Origin: Paractinoplanes ovalisporus
GTDB lineage: Bacteria; Actinomycetota; Actinomycetes; Mycobacteriales; Micromonosporaceae
Direction of reading: 5' to 3'
Assembly (NCBI RefSeq): GCF_016834655.1
Contig: NZ_JAENHP010000012.1
Location: forward strand, 186,001-250,000
DNA length: 64,000 nt
Part shown: positions 8,431 through 14,035 of the stretch, piece by piece
Position numbering within the stretch: the first letter of the stretch is position 1
How the letters are laid out: every line of letters starts with the position of its first letter
The notes under the pieces: generated by a model
The model's input: only the letters and a program-made list of their open reading frames with translations
What the model was told of the DNA's origin: nothing
Database searches by the model: none
Program-made: the position numbers and the translations under genes

Positions 8431-8760
8431 GCCGGCCGGCTCACGTCGTTGCGGGCCGGTTCGCGTCGTTGCGGGCCGGCTCACGTCGCCGCGGGCCGGT
8501 TCGCGTCGTTGCGGGCGGTTCGCGTAGTTGCGGACTGGCTCACGCCGCTGCGGACCGGCTCACGTCGCCGCGGACTGGCTCACGCCGCTGCGGCGGACTG
8601 GCTCACGTCGTTGCGGGCCGGTTCGCGTTGTTGCGGGCCGGCTCACGTCGCCGCGGACTGGCTCACGCCGCTGCGGGCCGCATCCGGCTCGTCCAGCAAC
8701 GCCCGCGCCAGCGTTCGCGTTGTTGCGGGCCGGTTCGCGTCGTTGCGGACTGGCTCAGGT
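8431..8760. repeat. Tandem 20-bp minisatellite after the RecB-type gene
   Basis: The 471-bp gap between the convergent nuclease gene and arsM holds no gene that I can support. From about 8431 to 8690 it is a head-to-tail array of roughly a dozen 20-bp units of the form GGGCCGGTTCGCGTCGTTGC or GGACTGGCTCACGCCGCTGC, alternating between variants. Degenerate copies continue to about 8760. All six frames stay open through it, which produces spurious ORFs. Units abut without unique spacers, so it is not a CRISPR array. Confidence 0.85.
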
Positions 8761-8843
8761 CTTCTCGGGCCGCCACACCTGGCGACTCCCGGCACGCCGG
8801 ACCCGGGCCGGGCCCGCCGGCGGCAACTGCCCGCGTGGCCCGG

Positions 8844-9656
8844 TCAGGGGCGGCGGGCACGGACGATCGCGGCGTGCATGCTCTCGGCGTAGGCGTCGGT
8901 GAACTCGACGCTGACCTCGGTGAAGCCCGCCGCCGTGAGGCCGTCGATGTACTCCGTCCGCGACAAGGCGCCGGCGATGCAGGAGGACCAGTCACCCACG
9001 ACGCCGCGCTGCTCGGGGGTCAGGTGGTCCTCGGCGACTACGTCGGAGATCCCGATCCGGCCGCCGGGCCGCAGAACGCGGTGCATCTCGGCGAACACCG
9101 ACGGCTTGTCGGCGGACAGGTTGATCACGCAGTTGGAGATGACCACGTCGACCGAGGCGTCCGGCAATGGGATGTCCTCGATGTGGCCCTGGTGGAACTC
9201 GACGTTGGTGGCGCCGGCGTCGGCGGCGTTGCGGCGGGCCAGCTCCAGCATCTCGTCGGTCATGTCCAGGCCGTGCGCGCGGCCGGTGGGCCCGACCCGG
9301 CGCGCCGACAGCAGGACGTCGATGCCGCCGCCCGAGCCCAGGTCGAGGACGGTCTCGCCGGGGTTGAGGTCGGCCACCCGCAGCGGGTTTCCGCAGCCGA
9401 GGCTGGCCCGTAGCGCCGCCTCGGGCAGTTCACCCCGCTCGTCGTCGCCGTAGAGCTCGTCGCTGCCGCACCGGGCACCCTCGGCGGCGCGGGTGGCGGC
9501 GTCGGCGTAGCGGGCGCGGACCTGCTCACGGATCGCCACGCCCTCCCCCTCGGCGGTCGTCGCGGTGCCGCAGCATCCGGTGCCAGGCTCGGCGGCGTCG
9601 CTCGGGGAACAGCAGGACTGAGGCTGGGCGTCGGCGGTGATCATCGGCTCGGTCAT
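8844..9656 (-). CDS. arsM: Arsenite methyltransferase ArsM
   Basis: SAM-dependent methyltransferase that turns As(III) into methylated arsenicals. The 270 residues include the SAM motif VLDLGSGGGIDVLLSAR (about 103-119) and Cys63, Cys88, Cys176 (SNCVINLS) and Cys226 (WSSCIAG). Several of these correspond to the As(III)-binding cysteines of the family. The N-terminus carries two extra vicinal pairs (Cys15-16, Cys28-29) that could capture metalloid. The gene is divergent from arsR, and the 79-bp space contains ArsR-type dyads, so arsenic-inducible expression is likely. No arsB/arsC partner is in the window. Confidence 0.93.
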   Translation of the reverse strand: MTEPMITADAQPQSCCSPSDAAEPGTGCCGTATTAEGEGVAIREQVRARYADAATRAAEGARCGSDELYGDDERGELPEAALRASLGCGNPLRVADLNPGETVLDLGSGGGIDVLLSARRVGPTGRAHGLDMTDEMLELARRNAADAGATNVEFHQGHIEDIPLPDASVDVVISNCVINLSADKPSVFAEMHRVLRPGGRIGISDVVAEDHLTPEQRGVVGDWSSCIAGALSRTEYIDGLTAAGFTEVSVEFTDAYAESMHAAIVRARRP

Positions 9657-9672
9657 CGGAGTCTCCTCACGG

Positions 9673-9743
9673 TTTCGATGGCTGTCGAATCCGCCTCAGC
9701 TTGCCCCTGGTTTCGACGGATGTCAAACTCGACGGGTGTCGAA
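9673..9743. promoter_or_regulatory. Three ArsR-type operator dyads between arsM and arsR
   Basis: Three related dyads with a 6-bp spacer: TTCGA-N6-TCGAA (9674-9689, perfect), TTCGA-N6-TCAAA (9712-9727) and CTCGA-N6-TCGAA (9728-9743). The last two abut, and the third covers the arsR GTG (9736). This fits binding by the ArsR dimer over both divergent promoters. The regulator assignment is inference from position and symmetry. Confidence 0.75.
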
Positions 9744-10107
9744 ACCACTACCCGGCCCGGCCGAGCCCGGTTGCTGCGCGCCGATGGTCACCGAGCCGCT
9801 CACCGAGTCCGGCGCCGCGGCCCTGTCGCAGGGCTTCAAAGCGCTCAGCGATCCGGTCCGGCTGCGACTGCTGTCGTTGATCGCCGCCCGCGCCGGTGAC
9901 GAGGTGTGCGTGTGCGAGCTGACCGACACGTTCACCCAGTCCGGTCCGACCATCTCGCACCACCTGAAGGTGCTGCGCGACGCCGGCCTGGTCAGCAGCG
10001 AGCGGCGCGGCAGCTGGGTCTACTACCGGATCGTGCCGGCCGCACTCGGCACGCTGTCGCAGGTGCTCGACCCGTCAACGCTGGCCGCCCGCGCCGCCGG
10101 ACAGTGA
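9736..10107 (+). CDS. arsR: ArsR/SmtB-family metalloregulator
   Basis: A 123-residue winged-helix repressor. It starts MSKPLPGPAEPGCCAPMV; the CCAP near the N-terminus is the usual metalloid-binding pair of actinobacterial ArsR proteins. A further ligand set is EVCVCELT in the alpha-3 region, followed by the recognition helix GPTISHHLKVLRDAGLV. The GTG at 9736 is chosen because it gives the N-terminus expected for the family. That start lies inside the third operator dyad, so the transcript is probably leaderless and autorepressed. It is divergent from arsM, its probable target. The gene ends in a tandem-repeat tract. Confidence 0.9.
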   Translation: MSKPLPGPAEPGCCAPMVTEPLTESGAAALSQGFKALSDPVRLRLLSLIAARAGDEVCVCELTDTFTQSGPTISHHLKVLRDAGLVSSERRGSWVYYRIVPAALGTLSQVLDPSTLAARAAGQ

Positions 10108-10500
10108 CCCGCGGCGAGCGCAACCACGAACGGCGAACGCGGACACGAGCGACGAGCGCAGGCACGAACGGCGAACGCGGACACGAGCGACGAGCGCAGG
10201 CACGAACGGCGAACGCGGACACGAGCGACGAGCGGCGGACGCGGACACGAGCGACGAGCGGCGGACGCGGACACGAGCGACGAGCGGCGGACGCGGACAC
10301 GAGCGACGAGCGCCGGCACGAACGGTGAGCGCGGGCACGAGCGACGGGGGCGAGCATCAGCGGCGAACGCAAGCGCGAGCAGCGAGGGAGGGCACGAGCA
10401 GCGAGGGAGGGCACGAGCGGCGGTCGCGTGCGGCGAGGGCGAGCGCGCGTGGGGAAGGGCGAGCTGGCAGAGGGCTGAGCCGAGCTGCGCCGTGGCGGGT
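10108..10500. repeat. Tandem repeat island after arsR
   Basis: The 415-bp gap between arsR and the response-regulator gene has no supported gene. It starts with two or more copies of a 38-bp unit (GAACGCGGACACGAGCGACG...). About four copies of a shorter 26-bp derivative (GCGGACACGAGCGACGAGCG...) follow to about 10315, then degenerate GAGCGxGGGCACGAGC copies to about 10430. The remainder carries the promoter of the next gene. Confidence 0.8.
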
Positions 10501-10522
10501 GGTGACCTCTAGGGTGTCGGCC

Positions 10523-11209
10523 ATGCACACACGCCCGCTCCGGGTGCTGCTGGCGGATGCCGCCCCCATGCAGCGTTCGGGTCTTCGCTCGATCCTCACG
10601 TCCGCCGACGGCGGCGGGGCGGCCGAGATCGTCGTGGCGGGCGAGACCGGGGACGGCGGCGAAACGGTCGACCTGGCCCGGCGGCTGCTGCCCGATGTGC
10701 TGATCACCGACGTCGCGCTGCCCCGCGTGGACGGGCTGGGTGTCGCGCGCGCCGTGTCGGCCGGCGGTCTTGCCGTACGCGTCCTGATCCTCAGCGACCG
10801 CGGCACCGACGAGGATGCGCTGGCCGCCATCGCTGCCGGCGCGGCCGGGTTCCTGCTCAAGAACGCGCCGGCCGAAGAGCTCGTCGCCGCCGTTCGAGCC
10901 GTTGCGGCGGGCGGGGCCGTCATCGCTCCCCCGGTGCTGGCCCGCATTCTGGTCAGAGTGGCCGAGGCATTGCCGGCCCCCGAGACGACCAGCTCCGGCA
11001 AGCTCGACACCCTGACCGAACGCGAACGTGAGGTCCTCGTGCACGTGGCGCGCGGCCACTCCAACGCCGAGATCGCCGCCGCGCTCCAGGTCAGCGAGAC
11101 GACGATCAAGACCCACGTCGGCCACGTGCTGACCAAACTCCGCCTGCGCGACCGCACCCAGGCCGTCGTGCTCGCCTACGAAACGGGCCTGGTCAAACCG
11201 GGCGCCTGA
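10523..11209 (+). CDS. Orphan NarL/LuxR-type response regulator, atypical receiver
   Basis: 228 residues: receiver (1-125), short linker, and a LuxR-type HTH (about 160-222, with TEREREVLVHVARGHSNAEIA and TIKTHVGHVLTKL). The phosphoacceptor Asp63 (ITDVALP) and the conserved Lys (FLLKN) are present. The acidic pair that normally binds Mg is D12-A13 (LLADAAPM) instead of two acids, so phosphorylation may be weak or replaced by another input. No histidine kinase is adjacent. TAGGGT at 10510-10515 is 7 nt before the ATG, suggesting a leaderless transcript. The upstream in-frame extension through the repeat tract is rejected. Targets are unknown. Confidence 0.9.
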   Translation: MHTRPLRVLLADAAPMQRSGLRSILTSADGGGAAEIVVAGETGDGGETVDLARRLLPDVLITDVALPRVDGLGVARAVSAGGLAVRVLILSDRGTDEDALAAIAAGAAGFLLKNAPAEELVAAVRAVAAGGAVIAPPVLARILVRVAEALPAPETTSSGKLDTLTEREREVLVHVARGHSNAEIAAALQVSETTIKTHVGHVLTKLRLRDRTQAVVLAYETGLVKPGA

Positions 11210-11214
11210 CCCAC

Positions 11215-11460
11215 GGCGCGAGGCAGGCACATCGACGGGCCGTACGAAGCGGACCCGACGCGAAGCCGCCCGGCACCGGCCGCACGAAAGAAGCCGATGC
11301 GCAGCCGCCGCACGAAGTAGACCCGACGCGCAGCCGGCCGGGGCCGACCGCACGCAAACATGACGCGCGGCCACTGGCTCCGGCCGTACGAAATAAAACG
11401 ACGCGCAGCCGCCTCGCACCGGCCGCACAAAGCGGGTCCAACGCGCAGCCGGCCGCGAAA
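11215..11460. repeat. Degenerate GC-rich repeat tract
   Basis: The 299-bp gap between the response regulator and the 47-aa gene holds imperfect copies of a roughly 36-45-bp unit containing GACGCGCAGCCG...CCGGCCGCACGAA. The copies recur near 11257, 11325, 11400 and 11440 with indels. No gene is supported in it. Confidence 0.65.
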
Positions 11461-11461
11461 A

Positions 11462-11500
11462 GCCCGGCACCGGCCGCACGAAGCGGTCGCGGTGCCGGGC
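11462..11500 (-). terminator. Hairpin after the RHH/DUF4097 operon
   Basis: Perfect 11-bp inverted repeat GCCCGGCACCG / CGGTGCCGGGC with a 17-nt loop, 9 nt past the stop of the 47-aa gene. It has no T-run, but its position suits a terminator for the minus-strand operon. Confidence 0.55.
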
Positions 11501-11508
11501 GGAACGGG

Positions 11509-11652
11509 TCAGTCCTCGCGGCGCGGGTTCGGGGTCGGGCCCCGGCTCACCGGCCACTCCGGCGGGGCGAAACGGCCGGCCCGCTTGCGACGGCTCCCGC
11601 TCAGACGACGACGGGCGTTGTTCTCGATGCCGAAACGGTTGTCGGGAAGCAT
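11509..11652 (-). CDS. 47-residue basic protein, coupled to DUF4097 gene
   Basis: A short frame that starts MLPDNRFGIENNARRRLSG and ends NPRRED, with about a quarter Arg/Lys. Its ATG overlaps the TGA of the DUF4097 gene by one base (TGATG at 11654-11650), the classic sign of translational coupling, and a hairpin follows its stop. Coding is inferred from this coupling and from codon use that matches its neighbours. I do not recognise a family. The Arg cluster suggests nucleic-acid or ribosome binding, but this is speculation. Other minus-strand frames here read through repeats and are not coding. Confidence 0.6.
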   Translation of the reverse strand: MLPDNRFGIENNARRRLSGSRRKRAGRFAPPEWPVSRGPTPNPRRED

Positions 11653-12452
11653 CAGATGACCTCTCGCTCGGTGGCGCGGTGGATGTGGATGTCGCCGCTG
11701 GCCGTGGAGACCCGCAGCTCGAGGGAACCGCCGGTCGGGTCGCCCTCCTTCGGGGCGAGCTCACTGCTCGTACGACCGGAGGCGGTGTTGAGGTCGAGCC
11801 AGACGCCGGTGCCGGGGGCGATGCCGACCTGGACGTCACCCGACGCCGTACGGACCTCGCTGCGACCCGTGCTCAAGCGGCCCACGATGACGTCACCTGA
11901 CGCCGTGGAGGCACGCACCGAGCCCCCGACGGCTCCGACCATCACGTCGCCGCTCGCTGACTTCACTTTGGCGTCACCCATGACGTCACCGACCCGTACG
12001 TCGCCGGACGCGGTTTCGAGTTTGGCCGAACCGCCGACCCGGCCGACGCTCAGATCGCCGCTGGACGAGTCCATCGACACGTTGCCGGTGGCCTCGCCGA
12101 GCTCGACGTCGGACGAGGCCAGGTCGAGTTTGACGTTCGACCAGACGCCGGCGGCGTGGATGTCGGCGGCGGCGCTCTTGCCGTGCAGGGTGCTGCCGAC
12201 CGGCACGCGGGCCGTGATCGCCAGTTTCGGCGTACGGCGCCACAGCCGCCCCTCGTGCGGGACCTCGATGACCAGGGTGTCGCCTTCGAGCACGACCCGG
12301 GTCTTGTCGGCGGCCTCGCGCGAGCCGTCCCGGTCGTCCATGGGCTCGACCGTGACCTGCACGGAGTCGCGTTCCTCGGCGTGCAGGTCGACGACGCCGG
12401 AGTGCGTACGAAGGGTGATCGTGACGGGTGTGGGGTGGTCGAACTCGTACAT
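11652..12452 (-). CDS. DUF4097-family beta-repeat protein
   Basis: 266 residues of right-handed beta-helix-like repeats of about 17-20 residues (for example SASGDVMVGAVGGSV, TASGDVIVGRLS, TASGDVQVG). The SGDV turn recurs about six times, as in the DUF4097 family of putative adhesin or scaffold domains. No signal peptide or membrane helix is visible, so it is probably cytoplasmic. The ATG at 12452 is preceded by AGGAGA at 7-nt spacing; the longer frame to 12530 lacks this. It lies 96 nt downstream of the RHH regulator and is coupled to the 47-aa gene. Function is unknown; in actinobacteria it often accompanies such RHH regulators. Confidence 0.88.
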   Translation of the reverse strand: MYEFDHPTPVTITLRTHSGVVDLHAEERDSVQVTVEPMDDRDGSREAADKTRVVLEGDTLVIEVPHEGRLWRRTPKLAITARVPVGSTLHGKSAAADIHAAGVWSNVKLDLASSDVELGEATGNVSMDSSSGDLSVGRVGGSAKLETASGDVRVGDVMGDAKVKSASGDVMVGAVGGSVRASTASGDVIVGRLSTGRSEVRTASGDVQVGIAPGTGVWLDLNTASGRTSSELAPKEGDPTGGSLELRVSTASGDIHIHRATEREVI

Positions 12453-12548
12453 GAGGGGTCTCCTGTTCGACGAAGTGGGCGGGAGAAGGGCATGCGGAAA
12501 CGCTCGGCCCTCACCGAAGGGGAAGGTCAAGAGGCGGAGCGGAACGGG

Positions 12549-13052
12549 TCAGGCCTGGAAGAAGCCGGTGACCCGCTTCGGGCTGCGACCGCTGGGAAAC
12601 GACGACGGCGGCGCGGGCGGCACGTTGATGGCCAGGGTCACCGCGCGGACCAGCCACGCGTTGACCGAGATGCCTTCGGCGGCCGCGGTCTGCTCGACGT
12701 GGGTCTTGAGCGACTCCGGCATCCGAAGGGTGAGGCGGGTCAGGTCGCCACCGTCGGGCGGCGGCGGGGTGGGCGCCACGGGCGGCGCCGGGGGCACCGG
12801 CGGCTCGGGAGCGTGCTGCGTCACCACCAGGTCGGCTTCCCGCCCCCGCAGCCGCACCTCGACGCTCGCGTCGGACAACCGGGTGGTGATCTCGGCGGTC
12901 GCGTCGGAGAGGGCCTCGAGCAGCGCGAGCCGGGCCGACGATTCGAGCGAGTGCCCGAGCAGTTCGGCCGCCCGAATGGTGTCGGGCCCGGCCGGCGCCG
13001 CCGCGGCCGCGAGGTCGGCCCGGAGCGTTTCGAGGTACGGCGTCAAATCCAT
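12549..13052 (-). CDS. RHH (HicB/Arc-like) DNA-binding regulator
   Basis: 167 residues. The N-terminal two-thirds is helical with a Pro-rich hinge (about 88-105). The C-terminus has the ribbon-helix-helix DLTRLTLRMPESLKTHVEQT...GISVNAWLVRAV typical of HicB/Arc-like proteins. The Thr-Leu-Arg strand would contact DNA. A perfect 20-bp palindrome overlaps the putative -10 box (CATAGT, 13064-13059) 6 nt before its ATG, so autorepression is likely. It leads an operon with DUF4097 and the 47-aa gene. No HicA-like toxin is encoded nearby, so a toxin-antitoxin role is not supported. Confidence 0.85.
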   Translation of the reverse strand: MDLTPYLETLRADLAAAAAPAGPDTIRAAELLGHSLESSARLALLEALSDATAEITTRLSDASVEVRLRGREADLVVTQHAPEPPVPPAPPVAPTPPPPDGGDLTRLTLRMPESLKTHVEQTAAAEGISVNAWLVRAVTLAINVPPAPPSSFPSGRSPKRVTGFFQA

Positions 13053-13062
13053 GCCACCACTA

Positions 13063-13082
13063 TGACGTCATCGATGACGTCA
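13063..13082. promoter_or_regulatory. Perfect 20-bp palindromic operator of the RHH gene
   Basis: TGACGTCATCGATGACGTCA is its own reverse complement and is made of two TGACGTCA palindromes sharing a central TCGA context. A further half-site, AAGCGTCA (13086-13093), follows. It overlaps the likely -10 box of the RHH gene, so binding would block RNA polymerase. RHH dimers bind such tandem short palindromes. Confidence 0.75.
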
Positions 13083-13102
13083 GTCAAGCGTCATTTCGCC
13101 GT

Positions 13103-13132
13103 CACCCTGACATCTCAGGGTGGACCCTGAGA
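13103..13132. promoter_or_regulatory. Alternating ACCCTGA/TCAGGGT sites upstream of ABC operon
   Basis: CACCCTGA-N4-TCAGGGTG (13103-13122) overlaps TCTCAGGGT-GG-ACCCTGAGA (13113-13132), giving three alternating copies of one 7-bp word. It sits about 150 bp upstream of the ABC ATPase start and is a candidate operator for a dimeric response regulator or repressor. It could also fold as a hairpin. The binding protein is unknown. Confidence 0.5.
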
Positions 13133-13279
13133 GTCCCCTGGGTGTTCCCCGGACCGGAATCTCCGCGTGCGGCTACGCCCGCAGGCTGACGTCTCGATGC
13201 TGTCACGACGAAACACTGACCCCACGAACAACGCGCACGGGCCGGCCGACGGGGGCGGCCCGCACGGATCAGGGGGCTA

Positions 13280-14035
13280 TTGATGATCGGGACGAGGGCG
13301 CAGGAGCCGGTCGCGGCGCGCGCCGACGACGTCTGGAAGGTGTACGGCTCCGAGGAGGCGCGCGTGGTCGCCCTTCGCGGGGTGAGCGCGAGCTTCGCGC
13401 GCGGCAAGTTCACGGCCATCATGGGGCCGTCCGGAAGCGGCAAGTCGACGCTCATGCACTGCCTGGCCGGTCTCGACACGGTCACCCGCGGCACCGTGCA
13501 CATCGGCGGCACCCAGGTCACCGGTCTGAGCGACAAGGCACTGACCCGGCTGCGCCGCGACCGGGTCGGCTTCATCTTCCAGCAGTTCAACCTGCTGCCC
13601 ACGCTGACCGCGGCCGAGAACATCCGGCTGCCGCTCGACATCGCCGGGCGCAAGCCCGACCCGCAGTGGTGGGACACGGTGGTCGGCACGGTCGGCCTCG
13701 GTGACCGGCTCAACCACCGGCCCAGCCAGCTCTCCGGCGGCCAGCAGCAGCGGGTGGCGTGCGCGCGGGCGCTGATGAGCCGCCCCGACGTCATCTTCGC
13801 CGACGAGCCGACCGGCAACCTCGACTCCAAGGCCGGCGCCGAGATCCTGTCGTTCCTGCGCAGCAGCGTGATGGAGCACGGGCAGACGATCGTCATGGTC
13901 ACCCACGACCCGGTCGCGGCCAGCTACACCGACCGGGTCGTGTTCCTGGCCGACGGAGCGATCGTCTCCGAGCTCGAGAACCCGACCCCCGAGTCGGTGC
14001 TCGAGACGATGAAGGCCGGGGAGGTGCTGGTCTGA
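13280..14035 (+). CDS. ABC transporter ATPase, MacB/LolD type
   Basis: 251-residue nucleotide-binding subunit of a MacB-like mechanotransmission ABC system. Walker A GPSGSGKST, Q-loop FIFQQFNLLPTLT, signature LSGGQQQRVACARAL, Walker B VIFADEPTGNLDSKAG and switch His (VTHD) are all present, so it should be active. The ATG at 13280 has a weak AGGGGG upstream; 13283 is an alternative. Its stop overlaps the permease start (TGATG), so the two are translated together. Such exporters often remove antimicrobial peptides or lipids, or move lipoproteins; the substrate here is unknown. Confidence 0.95.
   Translation: MMIGTRAQEPVAARADDVWKVYGSEEARVVALRGVSASFARGKFTAIMGPSGSGKSTLMHCLAGLDTVTRGTVHIGGTQVTGLSDKALTRLRRDRVGFIFQQFNLLPTLTAAENIRLPLDIAGRKPDPQWWDTVVGTVGLGDRLNHRPSQLSGGQQQRVACARALMSRPDVIFADEPTGNLDSKAGAEILSFLRSSVMEHGQTIVMVTHDPVAASYTDRVVFLADGAIVSELENPTPESVLETMKAGEVLV

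Noticed and set aside
8431..8760. CRISPR-like array
   Set aside because: The 20-bp units abut without unique spacers, vary in sequence and have no cas genes nearby.
10108..10330. Coding potential of the arsR-downstream repeats
   Set aside because: All frames stay open only because of the repeat composition; starts and codon use are not gene-like.
12549..13052. HicAB toxin-antitoxin system
   Set aside because: The RHH domain resembles HicB, but no HicA-like dsRNA-binding toxin frame is present on either side.
13759..14034. N-terminal extension of the ABC permease into the ATPase gene
   Set aside because: The extension is a basic, low-complexity string overlapping the ATPase; TGATG coupling at 14033-14037 gives the natural start.
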